A DNA stretch of 64,000 bases from Acidobacteriaceae bacterium (GTDB taxonomy: Bacteria > Acidobacteriota > Terriglobia > Terriglobales > Acidobacteriaceae), in assembly GCA_003134995.1 (NCBI GenBank), contig PLDC01000029.1:186001-250000 (forward strand), read 5' to 3'. Numbering within the stretch: the stretch's first letter is position 1; each line of letters starts with the position of its first letter. Made by a program: the position numbers and the translations under genes. Shown one piece after another: positions 36,727-47,022 of this stretch. A model generated the notes under the pieces. The model made no database searches. It had not been told where the DNA came from and worked only from the letters and a program-made list of their open reading frames with translations.

Positions 36727-38238
36727 ATGACCTTCCAACAGGTGCTGGATGGAGCGGAAGTCCTCGCGCAGAGCGGGGACCCGGCGGTGACCAGTGTCGA
36801 ATACGACTCGCGTCGCGTGAAGCCGGGGTGCTTGTTCGTGGCTATGCGCGGCGAATCGAGTGACGGCAACCAGTTTATCGATCAGGCGATATCGGCGGGA
36901 GCAGTGGCGGTTGTGACGGATTCGACGGCGGAGAAGCCGCGTCCAGCTGTGGCGTGGGCAGTCGTCCCGAATGGGCGGCGGGCGCTGGCGCGCGTTAGCG
37001 CGAACTTTTACAAAAAGCCGGCAGAGCGCATCGCGATCACAGGAATTACCGGGACGAACGGGAAGAGCACTACTGCTTTTCTGCTGGAATCGATTCTAAC
37101 TGCGGCAGGCCGCAAGAGCGCGCTGATCGGGACGATCGAATATCACGTGGCCGGAAAAGTTTTGCCGGCGCCGCACACCACGCCAGAAGCTTTGGAACTG
37201 AATCGCATCTTCAGCGAGGCTCTGGGAAACGGGGCGACCGATGCGGTAATGGAGGTTTCCTCCCACGCTTTGGCGCAGGAGCGCGTGTTTGGCGTGCCCT
37301 TTGATGTGGCCGTGTTCACGAATCTGACGCGCGATCATCTCGATTATCACAAGACAATGGAAGAATACTTCGCGGCCAAGCGGATCCTCTTCGAGGGTTG
37401 CGGCACGGATGCGCCTCGCGCCGTGGTGACGAACATAGATGATGAAGCGGGCGCGAAGCTGGCGGAGTTCAGCCGGAAGCGCAGTTCTGTCGTTCTGAAA
37501 TATGGATGGCAGCGCGGCGACCTGTATGGTGAAAAGGTGGAGATAACCACGCGGGGCACGCGCTTCGATCTGGTGACGCCGGAAGGGAAGATTCCGGTGT
37601 TCTCGCCGCTGATCGGCCGCGTGAATGTGTACAACATCCTGGCAGCAGCGGGAGCAGCATTTGCACGTGGCTGTCCCGCTGCGGCAATTGCCGCGGGCAT
37701 AGACAAACTCGCATGCGTCCCAGGAAGATTTGAGCGCGTGGACTGCGGTCAACCATTTACGGTCGTGGTCGACTATGCGCACACCGACGATGCTTTGCGA
37801 AACCTGACAGCCTTAGCGCGCGAGTTAGTTTCGGGCTCGAAGGGAAGAGTGTTAACGGTGTTTGGATGCGGCGGGGATCGCGACCGGAAGAAACGTCCAA
37901 TGATGGGCGAAGCCGCGGGGCGAGGCAGCGATTTCGTGGTGCTAACTTCGGATAATCCTCGCAGCGAAGATCCGCTGGCGATTATTAACGATGCCGTGGT
38001 GGGTCTGCAAAAAACTGGCGTGAAGTACAGCGTGGAGCCTGACCGGCGGAAGGCTATTTCTTTGGCTATCGGCGAGGCACGGCCGGGAGACATTGTGCTC
38101 TTGGCTGGAAAAGGACACGAGAAGGTGCAGGTGACGCGCGAGGGCGCGGCTCCGTTTGATGATTTGGCAGTAGCGCGCGAAGGGCTGCGAGCGGTCGGCT
38201 TTGAGTGCGAACCCGTTTCAGCGGGAGCGAAGGGATGA
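36727..38238 (+). CDS. murE: UDP-N-acetylmuramoyl-tripeptide synthetase MurE
   Basis: VTSVEYDSRRVKPGCLFVAMRG, ITGITGTNGKSTTAFLLE, YAHTDDALRN, TSDNPRSEDPLAI. Confidence 0.96.
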   Translation: MTFQQVLDGAEVLAQSGDPAVTSVEYDSRRVKPGCLFVAMRGESSDGNQFIDQAISAGAVAVVTDSTAEKPRPAVAWAVVPNGRRALARVSANFYKKPAERIAITGITGTNGKSTTAFLLESILTAAGRKSALIGTIEYHVAGKVLPAPHTTPEALELNRIFSEALGNGATDAVMEVSSHALAQERVFGVPFDVAVFTNLTRDHLDYHKTMEEYFAAKRILFEGCGTDAPRAVVTNIDDEAGAKLAEFSRKRSSVVLKYGWQRGDLYGEKVEITTRGTRFDLVTPEGKIPVFSPLIGRVNVYNILAAAGAAFARGCPAAAIAAGIDKLACVPGRFERVDCGQPFTVVVDYAHTDDALRNLTALARELVSGSKGRVLTVFGCGGDRDRKKRPMMGEAAGRGSDFVVLTSDNPRSEDPLAIINDAVVGLQKTGVKYSVEPDRRKAISLAIGEARPGDIVLLAGKGHEKVQVTREGAAPFDDLAVAREGLRAVGFECEPVSAGAKG

Positions 38239-39608
38239 AACTCACGCTCTCCAGGATTGCCGAGTTCGTTTCCGCCGCCGGCCAGTTCGCGCCGGAAGAC
38301 GTGGCGCAGGGTTACTCGATCGACTCGCGAACGGTGGGTCCAGGCCAGCTTTTCTTTGCGGTGAAAGGCGAGCGGCTGGACGGACATGATTTTGTGGAGT
38401 CGGCGCTGGAGCGCGGAGCCGTAACGGCGGTCGTGCGCAGAGATCAATTGCGACGGTATCGCGAGCAAGCGCGTTTGCTGGCTGTCGAAAATACGCTCGT
38501 CGCGCTGCAGACTCTGGCCATGGCAGTGCGCAAGCTGTGGGGCAAGCCGCTGATCGGCGTAACGGGCTCGATGGGAAAGACGACCACGAAAGAAGCGATT
38601 GCGCATGTGTTGAGTGCGCGATTTCGGGTGCTGAAATCCGAAGGGAACTTCAATAATCATTTTGGTTTGCCGCTGATGCTCCTGAAGTTGGAGCCGGAGC
38701 ATGACGTGGCCGTGATCGAGATGGGAATGTCGCACGCGGGAGAAATCCGCGCGCTGGCGAAGATTGCGCAGCCGGAGATCGGCGTCGTCACCAACGTCGC
38801 TCCGGTGCACTTGGAGTTCTTTGATTCGGTAGCTGGGATTGCTCGAGCGAAATATGAGCTGGTCGAATCGCTGCCGGCGGGTGGAACCGCGGTGCTGAAT
38901 GCCGACGATGAATACGTCTCGCAGTTCGGGCGCGACTTTAAAGGCAAGGTCGTGATGTACGGAACGCGGGCGACGGCCGATGTGCGAGCGGAGAGTGTTC
39001 GGAATCGCGGAGCCGCGGGGTCGGAGTTCGATGTGGTGATCGGAAGTGTTCGCGAGCATGCGACATTGCGGCTGGTGGGGGAACACAATATTTTGAATGC
39101 GCTGGCGGCTGTCGCGGTCGGGCTCGAGCGCGGATTGAAGCCTTCGGAGGCGGTTGGGGCGCTGGCTAATTTGGCTCCGGCGGATAAACGCGGAGAGGTA
39201 CTACGACTGGGTAACATCACCGTGATCAACGATTGCTACAATTGCAATCCGAAAGCGCTGAGTGCGATGGTGGATGCATTGGCGGCAATGCCGGCGCAGC
39301 GCCGCATTGTCGTGGCGGGCGCGATGTTGGAGCTTGGTCCGGCGGGCGAAGACTTGCACCGGCAGGTAGGACAGCATATCGCGGAGAAAAAGATTGATGT
39401 GTTGTTGGGCGTGCACGGTCCGGCAGAGGCGATGGTGGAAGCGGCGCGGCTGGCGGGTATGCGTGCCGAGTTCGCGGCTACGCCGGAAGAAGCCGGTGAG
39501 TGGCTGGCGCGCGAAGCGCGAGACGGGGACGCCGTTCTGATGAAGGCTTCGCGTGGCGTTAAGTTGGAGAAAGCGTTGGAAGTGTGGAAGGCACGGCGGG
39601 AACTGTGA
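38235..39608 (+). CDS. murF: UDP-MurNAc-tripeptide--D-Ala-D-Ala ligase MurF
   Basis: YSIDSRTVGPGQLFFAVKG, VTGSMGKTTTKEAIAHVL, NDCYNCNPKALSAMVDAL; ATG overlaps murE stop (ATGA). Confidence 0.96.
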   Translation: MKLTLSRIAEFVSAAGQFAPEDVAQGYSIDSRTVGPGQLFFAVKGERLDGHDFVESALERGAVTAVVRRDQLRRYREQARLLAVENTLVALQTLAMAVRKLWGKPLIGVTGSMGKTTTKEAIAHVLSARFRVLKSEGNFNNHFGLPLMLLKLEPEHDVAVIEMGMSHAGEIRALAKIAQPEIGVVTNVAPVHLEFFDSVAGIARAKYELVESLPAGGTAVLNADDEYVSQFGRDFKGKVVMYGTRATADVRAESVRNRGAAGSEFDVVIGSVREHATLRLVGEHNILNALAAVAVGLERGLKPSEAVGALANLAPADKRGEVLRLGNITVINDCYNCNPKALSAMVDALAAMPAQRRIVVAGAMLELGPAGEDLHRQVGQHIAEKKIDVLLGVHGPAEAMVEAARLAGMRAEFAATPEEAGEWLAREARDGDAVLMKASRGVKLEKALEVWKARREL

Positions 39609-39733
39609 TTTCTTGCCACGCATTTGCACGGATGTTTCAAGCGCATTGTTTTTATGCGTGTGAATCTGTGAAAATCCGTGGCCGTTGTTGAATAAATATA
39701 AGTAGCCGGATTCTTGGGACGTACGGAGGCTGA

Positions 39734-40867
39734 TTGCTCTACTGGCTGTTGTTCCTGAAGCTCCAGCATTATTTTCCGCCGTTCCGCATCTTCCGTTATC
39801 TAACGTTCCGCACCGCGTTTGCCAGCCTTACCGCACTCTTTACCGCCATGATCGTGGGGCCGCTGGTCATTAACCGGCTGCGGGAATTTCAGATTGGACA
39901 ATACATTCGCGAAGAAGGTCCGAAGGCTCATCAGAAAAAAGCTGGAACGCCGACCATGGGCGGTTTGCTGATCGCCATCGCAATTGTAGTGCCCACTCTG
40001 CTCTGGGCCGATCTTAGCAATCGCTTTGTGTGGATTGCGGTATTTGCCACGTGTGCGTTTGCGGCGATTGGATTTACCGACGATTACACCAAGGTGGTGC
40101 ATCGGCGGAATCTGGGCCTGACAGGCCGGGCGAAGCTGGGATTGCAGATCGCAGCCAGCATCGTGATCGCCGTGATGCTGATCGCCATGCAGACCTATGG
40201 AATGTACTCGACCAAACTGATCGTGCCGTTCATTAAGCAGTTTCATCCCGACCTAGTGGTGCAGAATCTGGAACGGTTTCCTCATCTCTGGCCGCTGGCG
40301 TTTCTGCCATTCATCGCATTCGTGGCGCTGGTTATTGTGGGGTCTAGCAACGCGGTAAATCTTACTGACGGATTGGACGGGCTGGCCATCGGCTGCACCG
40401 TCATTGCGGCGGGCGCGCTGACGGTGCTCACTTATGTGAGCGGGCACGCGACGTTTGCGACCTACCTGGAGATTCCGAAGATGCCGCAGGTGGGCGAGTT
40501 GACGATCTTTTGCGGGGCGATGGTCGGGTCGTCAATTGGATTCTTGTGGTACAACGCGCATCCCGCCGAGGTGTTTATGGGCGACGTGGGATCGCTGGCG
40601 CTGGGCGGGGCAATCGGTACCGTGGCGGTTATCATTAAACAGGAATTGCTGCTGCCATTTATTGGAGGAGTGTTTGTAATCGAAGCGCTGTCGGTGATTC
40701 TGCAGGTCGGATCGTTTAAGCTGCGGAAGAAGCGAATTTTTAAGATGGCGCCGATCCATCATCATTTCGAGCTGATGGGATGGTCGGAGTCGAAAATTAT
40801 CGTGAGGTTCTGGATCGCGTCGCTGGTGTTTGCGTTGTTCGCGCTGACGACTTTGAAGCTGCGCTAA
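39734..40867 (+). CDS. mraY: Phospho-N-acetylmuramoyl-pentapeptide transferase MraY
   Basis: GPKAHQKKAGTPTMGG, GFTDDYTKVVHRRNLGL, NLTDGLDGLAIG, HHHFELMGWSE. Confidence 0.97.
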   Translation: MLYWLLFLKLQHYFPPFRIFRYLTFRTAFASLTALFTAMIVGPLVINRLREFQIGQYIREEGPKAHQKKAGTPTMGGLLIAIAIVVPTLLWADLSNRFVWIAVFATCAFAAIGFTDDYTKVVHRRNLGLTGRAKLGLQIAASIVIAVMLIAMQTYGMYSTKLIVPFIKQFHPDLVVQNLERFPHLWPLAFLPFIAFVALVIVGSSNAVNLTDGLDGLAIGCTVIAAGALTVLTYVSGHATFATYLEIPKMPQVGELTIFCGAMVGSSIGFLWYNAHPAEVFMGDVGSLALGGAIGTVAVIIKQELLLPFIGGVFVIEALSVILQVGSFKLRKKRIFKMAPIHHHFELMGWSESKIIVRFWIASLVFALFALTTLKLR

Positions 40868-40873
40868 GAACGA

Positions 40874-40944
40874 TTCACCACAGAGTCACAGAGAAGACCA
40901 AACAATAATTGGGTTTCTCTGTGTCCCTGTGACTCTGTGGTGAA
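40874..40944. repeat. Inverted-repeat element upstream of murD
   Basis: TTCACCACAGAGTCACAGAGAA ... TTTCTCTGTGTCCCTGTGACTCTGTGGTGAA. Confidence 0.85.
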
Positions 40945-40954
40945 ATGAATTTTA

Positions 40955-42301
40955 ATGGAACTTAAAGATAAACGCGTGCTGGTGGTGGGGCTCGGCAAGT
41001 CCGGGGTGGCGTCGGCACTGTTCTTGAAGGCGCACGGAGCAAAGGTGACTGTTTCCGACACCAAGAGCGGGGATGAGCTGCGCAATGAGATTCCCGCACT
41101 GCTCGATCACGGGATTACGGTCGAGACCGGCGGGCACGGTGAGCGTACGTTTCGCGGGCAGGATCTGATTGTGGTGAGCCCAGGGGTTCCGGTGGATGCG
41201 CCGATGCTGGTGCAGGCCCGCGCCTTGGGTGAGGGGGTCATCGGAGAGATCGAACTGGCGGCGCAGTTTCTGCCGGGACCGATTGTCGCCATCACGGGAT
41301 CGAACGGAAAGACTACAACGACCACGCTCACCGGCGAGATTCTAACGGCGGGCGGACTTTCCGCACTCGTCGGCGGGAACATTGGTACTCCAGCGATTTC
41401 GCTGGCAGAGCGGGCTAAACCGGAGACCGTGATCGTGCTGGAGGTTTCTAGTTTTCAGCTCGAAACCATTCAGACTTTTCGTCCGAAGGTCGCGGTGGTG
41501 TTGAACGTCACGCCCGATCATCTCGACCGGCACCGGACGTTTGAAGTCTACGCAAACGCCAAGGCGCGCATGTTTGAAAATCAGCGCGGCGATGATTTTG
41601 CCGTGCTCAATGAAGACGATCCGACTTGCGTGGCGATGGCGGCGCGGACGATGGCGCAGGTGTTCTGGTTCAGCCGCCAGAAAGAAGTGAAGCAGGGTGC
41701 TTGGGTGCGCGAGGGCAAAATCCTGTTTCGTGATGGGAATCAGCAGCGCGACATTATGCAGGTTTCCGAAATTCCGCTGAAGGGCGCGCACAATCTCGAG
41801 AACGTGCTGGCAGCGGTGTGCGCGGGAGCGCTGATGGGATGCGTGCCAGAGAATATCCGTAAAGCGGTGCGCGACTTCAAGGCGGTCGAGCACCGGCTGG
41901 AGTTTGTGGCAACGATTCGCGGTGTGGATTATTACAACGACTCGAAAGCGACGAACGTGGATGCGACCATCAAGGCACTGGAGTCGTTTCCCGCGAACAT
42001 CCACCTGATTCTCGGCGGCAAGGATAAGGGCAGCGATTACTCTGTGCTCAACGACCTGCTGCGCCAGCGGGTGAAGCGCGTGTACACGATCGGCGCGGCG
42101 GCGGCGAAAATCGAGTCGCAGATAAAAGGTGCTGAAGTTGTGCCCGCCGAGACCTTAGAGAATGCTCTTCGTAAAGCGAATGCTGCTGCGGTTGCGGGTG
42201 ATGTTGTTTTGCTGGCTCCGGCTTGTGCCAGCTTCGATCAGTTCAAGAATTATGAGCAGCGCGGGCAGGTGTTTAAGGAGATTGTGCGCGGGCTGGGGTG
42301 A
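40955..42301 (+). CDS. murD: UDP-N-acetylmuramoylalanine--D-glutamate ligase MurD
   Basis: VLVVGLGKSGVASALFL, AITGSNGKTTTTTLTGEIL, NVTPDHLDRH, NDSKATNVDAT. Confidence 0.97.
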   Translation: MELKDKRVLVVGLGKSGVASALFLKAHGAKVTVSDTKSGDELRNEIPALLDHGITVETGGHGERTFRGQDLIVVSPGVPVDAPMLVQARALGEGVIGEIELAAQFLPGPIVAITGSNGKTTTTTLTGEILTAGGLSALVGGNIGTPAISLAERAKPETVIVLEVSSFQLETIQTFRPKVAVVLNVTPDHLDRHRTFEVYANAKARMFENQRGDDFAVLNEDDPTCVAMAARTMAQVFWFSRQKEVKQGAWVREGKILFRDGNQQRDIMQVSEIPLKGAHNLENVLAAVCAGALMGCVPENIRKAVRDFKAVEHRLEFVATIRGVDYYNDSKATNVDATIKALESFPANIHLILGGKDKGSDYSVLNDLLRQRVKRVYTIGAAAAKIESQIKGAEVVPAETLENALRKANAAAVAGDVVLLAPACASFDQFKNYEQRGQVFKEIVRGLG

Positions 42302-42378
42302 AAGTCTGACTACGGCAGCCTAGAAAATTCCCTTTGAGGCCCACGGCCGTGCAAACTTGCTAGGGATCCTTCGACTAC

Positions 42379-42409
42379 ACAAGAGCTTGCGCTCAGCGCA
42401 AGCTCTTGT
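42379..42409. repeat. Perfect palindrome within a REP-like element
   Basis: ACAAGAGCTTGCGCT-C-AGCGCAAGCTCTTGT, 15-bp arms, flanked by GGATCCTTCGAC ... CCGCTCAGGATGAC. Confidence 0.85.
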
Positions 42410-42540
42410 TCCGCTCAGGATGACAAAACTGGGTTCGGCGGTATCATTTCCCGCACGAACCAAGACAAGCAACAATCAAAATCAACAATCAGCAATTCGT
42501 TCTCGTCGTCTCCGCGACTCCGTGGTGAAATGAATTTCCC

Positions 42541-43632
42541 ATGGCAAAGCGTGTAAGTGTCGATCGCTGGCTATTCACCGTGACCATGCTGTTGGTATTT
42601 GTGGGACTGGTGATGGTGTTTTCGGCGTCGGCGGTGATGGCGCGGGAGCGGTTTGGGTCTCCCTACGCGTTTTTGTTGAAGCAGTTGGTCTGGGCGGCGG
42701 CTGGCCTGGCGGCGATGGTGGTCGCTATGCGGGTGGATTACCGGCGCTACAAGCATCCGGCGCTGGTATTTTCATTCCTGGGCATCACAACACTCTTGTT
42801 GATTTCCGTCTTCTTTCTTGATCGCTCGCACAATACGCATCGCTGGTTCCGCGTAGGCGCGCTTTCTTTTCAGCCTTCGGAGCTGGCTAAGCCAGTACTG
42901 ATTCTCTTCCTCGCATACTTTCTCGAAGCGCGCACGAAAGCCATGGACGACTGGCGCAACACTCTGGCGCCTGCGGCCGCGCCCGTCCTGGTGCTGCTGG
43001 GGCTGATTGTCCTGCAGCCTGATCTTGGCACAGCCATTGCCTGCGCGGGGATTGCGGCCTGCATTCTGTATGTAGCAGGCATGCGGCTCCGGTATTTTGC
43101 CTATGCATTTGGAGCGTCGCTGGTGCCGCTCTATTTTCTGATCTTTCATGTGAGCTGGCGGCGCGACAGGATTCTGGCGTTTCTGAATCCATATGCCGAC
43201 CGGCAGAAGACTGGCTTCCACATTATTCAGTCGCTGATTGCTGTGGGCACCGGCGGCATCACCGGCACCGGCCTGATGGAAGGCAAGCAGAAATTGTTTT
43301 ATCTGCCGGAGCCGCATACCGATTTTATTTTTGCGGTGACTGCAGAAGAGCTCGGATTGCTGGGCGCGCTGTTTGTGGTGACGCTTTTTGCGATCTTTCT
43401 GTGGCGCGGCATGCGAGTGTCTTGGCGGACGGAAGATATTTTCGGGCGCTACCTCGCGGTGGGGATTACGAGCATGGTGGTGTTGCAGGCTTTCATCAAT
43501 ATAAGCGTGGTACTGGGGATGATGCCCACCAAGGGAATTCCGCTGCCGCTGGTCTCGTATGGAGGGTCGTCGATATTCGTGACGCTGGCGTGTGTGGGCG
43601 TGCTGCTGAATATTACAAAGCAGGCGGAGTAA
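42541..43632 (+). CDS. ftsW: Lipid II polymerase / cell division protein FtsW (SEDS)
   Basis: SEDS topology; ILAFLNPYADRQKTGFHIIQSLIAVGTGGITGTGLMEGKQKLFYLPEPHTDFIFAVTAEELG, PLPLVSYGGSS. Confidence 0.95.
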   Translation: MAKRVSVDRWLFTVTMLLVFVGLVMVFSASAVMARERFGSPYAFLLKQLVWAAAGLAAMVVAMRVDYRRYKHPALVFSFLGITTLLLISVFFLDRSHNTHRWFRVGALSFQPSELAKPVLILFLAYFLEARTKAMDDWRNTLAPAAAPVLVLLGLIVLQPDLGTAIACAGIAACILYVAGMRLRYFAYAFGASLVPLYFLIFHVSWRRDRILAFLNPYADRQKTGFHIIQSLIAVGTGGITGTGLMEGKQKLFYLPEPHTDFIFAVTAEELGLLGALFVVTLFAIFLWRGMRVSWRTEDIFGRYLAVGITSMVVLQAFINISVVLGMMPTKGIPLPLVSYGGSSIFVTLACVGVLLNITKQAE

Positions 43633-43635
43633 AGA

Positions 43636-43720
43636 GATTGAGTCATTGAGCGATTGAGTGATTGAGCCATTGGCGATTAGTTCAATCACTCAATGGCGCG
43701 ATCACTCAATCGCTCAATCA
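43636..43720. repeat. Octamer-word hairpin element ftsW-murG
   Basis: GATTGAGT CATTGAGC GATTGAGT GATTGAGC CATTGGCG ATTAG / TTC AATCACTC AATGGCGC GATCACTC AATCGCTC AATCA. Confidence 0.88.
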
Positions 43721-43734
43721 TTTATAGTCACTGC

Positions 43735-44823
43735 ATGCGGGCCATTCTGGCGGGCGGCGGGACGGGTGGGCATGTGATCCCGGCGCTGGCCATCGCCAAC
43801 GAACTCAAGAAAAGCTATGGAGCCGAGGTGCTGTTCATCGGGACGGCGCGCGGGATCGAGAACCGTCTTGTGCCGGCGGCGGGGTATCCGCTGCAACTCG
43901 TGCGGGTGGGGGCGCTGAAGAATGTCAGCCTGTTGATACGTGCCAAGACGGCCTTCGACCTGCCTCGGGCGGTCTGGGATGCAGGCCGCATGTTGAATCA
44001 GTTTGCGCCGGACGTAGTGATTGGCGTGGGCGGTTATGCCTCCGGTCCGGCGATGCTGGCTGCGGTGATGAAGCATATTCCGACGCTGGCGTTTGAGCCG
44101 AATGTTGTTCCGGGATTTGCGAATCGAGTGGTGGCGCGGTTCGTGTCGGGAGCAGCCGTGCACTTTGAAGAGACGGCGAAGTATTTTCGTCATGCGGAAG
44201 TGACCGGTGTGCCGGTGCGGCAGGCGTTTTTTGAAATTCCGGTAAAGCACGGCGGCGTTCCCACCCTGCTGGTGTTTGGCGGGAGCCAGGGGGCGCATGC
44301 CATCAACGAGGCGATGATCCGCTGTTTGCCGGAGTTGCAGCGGCAGGCTCCGGGGATTCGCATCATTCATCAGACGGGCGAGCGTGACTATAATGACGCG
44401 CTGGCGGCATACGCGTCTTTCTCGGGCACGACGGGCGAGTCGGCGCAGGTTTTCAAGTTCATTGAAGACATGCCGGCGGCGTTTGCGCAGGCTGATCTGG
44501 TAGTGTGCCGATCGGGGGCGAGCACGGTTGCGGAAATTACCGCGGCGGGAAAGCCGGCGATCTTTGTGCCGTTTCCACGAGCGGCGGATGATCATCAGCG
44601 GGTGAACGCAGAGGCGCTGGCGCGCGTTGGAGCGGCCGTGGTGGTGGAAGAGTCTAAGCTGGAGGGAGTCTGGCTGGCCGAGACGATTGCGGCATTGCTT
44701 TGCGACGCGCGGCGGTTGCAAGCGATGAGTGAGGCGGCGCGGGAGTTGGCGCATCCGAATGCAGCGAGGGATATCGCGAGGCTTGCGGCGCGTGTGGCAG
44801 GAATTGAAGAGAGCAGGGACTAG
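43735..44823 (+). CDS. murG: UDP-GlcNAc--MurNAc-pentapeptide transferase MurG
   Basis: [69 protein letters not shown]. Confidence 0.97.
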   Translation: MRAILAGGGTGGHVIPALAIANELKKSYGAEVLFIGTARGIENRLVPAAGYPLQLVRVGALKNVSLLIRAKTAFDLPRAVWDAGRMLNQFAPDVVIGVGGYASGPAMLAAVMKHIPTLAFEPNVVPGFANRVVARFVSGAAVHFEETAKYFRHAEVTGVPVRQAFFEIPVKHGGVPTLLVFGGSQGAHAINEAMIRCLPELQRQAPGIRIIHQTGERDYNDALAAYASFSGTTGESAQVFKFIEDMPAAFAQADLVVCRSGASTVAEITAAGKPAIFVPFPRAADDHQRVNAEALARVGAAVVVEESKLEGVWLAETIAALLCDARRLQAMSEAARELAHPNAARDIARLAARVAGIEESRD

Positions 44824-44885
44824 GGGTTAGGGAACAGGGGCAAGCAACCAAGTTCGATTTGTTCGCCCCTCGCCCCTAATCCTAA
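44820..44885. repeat. Heptamer-word hairpin element murG-murC
   Basis: TAGGGGT TAGGGAA CAGGGGC ... GCCCCTC GCCCCTA ATCCTAA. Confidence 0.75.
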
Positions 44886-44889
44886 ATTT

Positions 44890-46305
44890 ATGTTTGCCAA
44901 GATTCAGCAGATACATTTCGTGGGCATTGGCGGGATCGGCATGAGCGGGATTGCCGAGGTGTTGCTGAATCTCGGCTATCGCGTTTCGGGATCGGATCTA
45001 AAGAGTTCTGCGGTCACGCAGCGGCTGGTGGGTTTAGGCGCGACTGTTCTTGAAGGGCATCGCGCGGAAAATATTGCTGGAGCCGAAGTGGTGGTGACGA
45101 GTTCGGCGATCGCGACGGAGAATCCCGAGGTGATCGAGGCGCACCGGTTGCATGTGCCGGTGATTCAGCGGGCCGAGATGCTTGCCGAGTTGATGCGGTT
45201 GAAATACGGCATCGCGATCGCCGGGATGCATGGCAAGACGACCACGACCTCGATGGTGGCGGCGGTGCTGGCTGGAGGCGGGCTTGATCCTACCGTGGTG
45301 GTCGGCGGGCGCGTGGATGCGATGGGCTCGAACGCGCGGCTGGGGAAGTCGCAATATCTTGTCGCCGAGGCCGATGAGAGCGACCGGTCTTTTCTGAAAT
45401 TGTCTCCAATTCTTTCTGTCGTGACCAACATCGACCGCGAGCATATGGATTGCTACCGCAACATGCGCGACGTGAAGAAGACGTTTCTCGAGTTCATGGA
45501 TCGCGTTCCGTTCTATGGCATGGTCGTGGTGTGCAATGACGACGCCATGCTGCGGCGGTTGCTGCCGCAAGCGCAGCGGCGCACGGTGACTTATGGGACG
45601 AAGCGCGGGTCGGATTTCCTGATCAAAGTGGAAAATTCAGCGCGGCCTAATGCGCAGAGCGATGGCAAGCCGTTGAGCCGCTTTCGCGTGAGATATCGGG
45701 AGAAGGATTTAGGCGAGTTCACGTTGCACGTGCCGGGATTGCATAACATTCTGAATGCGACGGCGGCGATCGCGGTCGGGGTGGGGCTTGACGTTGCTGT
45801 CGACGCAATCCGCGCGGGGCTGGATCAGTTTCGCGGAGTGGACCGGCGGTTTCAATTGCGCGGTCTAGTGGCGGGTGTAAGCGTGATTGACGATTATGGA
45901 CATCATCCGACGGAGATTAAGGCAACGCTGGCGGCGGCGAGGCAGTGCGGCTTTCGGAAAGTTCATGTGGTTTTTCAGCCGCACCGGTACACCCGCACGC
46001 GCGATCTGATTGATGATTTCGCGAAGGCATTCGGGGACGCGGATTCATTATTTGTGCTCGACATCTATGCAGCGAGCGAGAAGCCGATCGAAGGGACCAG
46101 CGGGGAAGCGTTGGCGCACGCGATTCGCGAGAAAGGCGGACACAGCGCTGAGTATGTGAGTTCGTTCGCGGACGCGGCAAGTTCGGTTGCTGCTGCAGCG
46201 ACTGACGGGGACATGATTCTGACATTGGGCGCGGGCAGTGTTTCGCAGTTGGGGCCGCTGATTCTGGAGAAACTGAGGGAGCGAGCCGTCGGAGCAGGGA
46301 ACTGA
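44890..46305 (+). CDS. murC: UDP-N-acetylmuramate--L-alanine ligase MurC
   Basis: IHFVGIGGIGMSGIAEVLLNLGY, AGMHGKTTTTSMVA, VEADESDRSFL, FQPHRYTRTRDL. Confidence 0.97.
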   Translation: MFAKIQQIHFVGIGGIGMSGIAEVLLNLGYRVSGSDLKSSAVTQRLVGLGATVLEGHRAENIAGAEVVVTSSAIATENPEVIEAHRLHVPVIQRAEMLAELMRLKYGIAIAGMHGKTTTTSMVAAVLAGGGLDPTVVVGGRVDAMGSNARLGKSQYLVAEADESDRSFLKLSPILSVVTNIDREHMDCYRNMRDVKKTFLEFMDRVPFYGMVVVCNDDAMLRRLLPQAQRRTVTYGTKRGSDFLIKVENSARPNAQSDGKPLSRFRVRYREKDLGEFTLHVPGLHNILNATAAIAVGVGLDVAVDAIRAGLDQFRGVDRRFQLRGLVAGVSVIDDYGHHPTEIKATLAAARQCGFRKVHVVFQPHRYTRTRDLIDDFAKAFGDADSLFVLDIYAASEKPIEGTSGEALAHAIREKGGHSAEYVSSFADAASSVAAAATDGDMILTLGAGSVSQLGPLILEKLRERAVGAGN

Positions 46306-46465
46306 TCTTCGGATTTGTAGGCGCGGAAATCAGTCCAGGCCGATAGAGGCCGAGGCGCAGTGGGGGACTGCTGCCCTGTTGTCGCGAAGACGGCTGGAAT
46401 GAGAGTGGGACAGTGAGCGACGGCGTCTCACCGGTACGGCCGCATTTAGGCAGCGGGTGTTCGGC

Positions 46466-46828
46466 TTATAGGCACGTCCCTGTTCTCCTGATGCGAACCT
46501 GCTTTAGAACGTCGTCCGAACTGAACTCCAGTGCTATGTAAACATCCCAACGCTCACATACGACACTATCAGGATCTTGGCCGATCGTGACTTCATACGC
46601 CTCTATTCGACTTCCACCACGCTTGTCCGCAAAATACCGTACATCACGCGAGTCGAGGTATTTCTTGACGTCACCTTTAGGCGTCCCAAGAGGCAGGTCA
46701 CGCTGAAATTGGGAAAGAGCCTTTTGATAGGCAAAGTCACGCCTCGACTGCGCCACCCTGGAGCCAATGAGCCACACCGAAACCAGTGCGACGGCGCCCA
46801 TAGCCGTGAACACGATTACTTTTCTCAT
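46466..46828 (-). CDS. Hypothetical membrane-anchored protein
   Basis: N-terminal hydrophobic segment MRKVIVFTAMGAVALVSVWLIGSRV; no known family recognised. Confidence 0.5.
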   Translation of the reverse strand: MRKVIVFTAMGAVALVSVWLIGSRVAQSRRDFAYQKALSQFQRDLPLGTPKGDVKKYLDSRDVRYFADKRGGSRIEAYEVTIGQDPDSVVCERWDVYIALEFSSDDVLKQVRIRRTGTCL

Positions 46829-47022
46829 CGAGAGCATTCTACAGTTCCAGGTTCCCACAGCACCTTGCTTCCCGGCGCGGCGGGCGAGGACGCCCGCCGA
46901 ACGGCCGCCGGGACGGCGGCGCTACCCTGACACGGCGAAACTAACTTCTCGTCCGTTGCGTATCTTCCATTGCTAACGGATTGGGCCGGGATTCGTCCAA
47001 TCTGCCAGATGGAGATTCGGGA

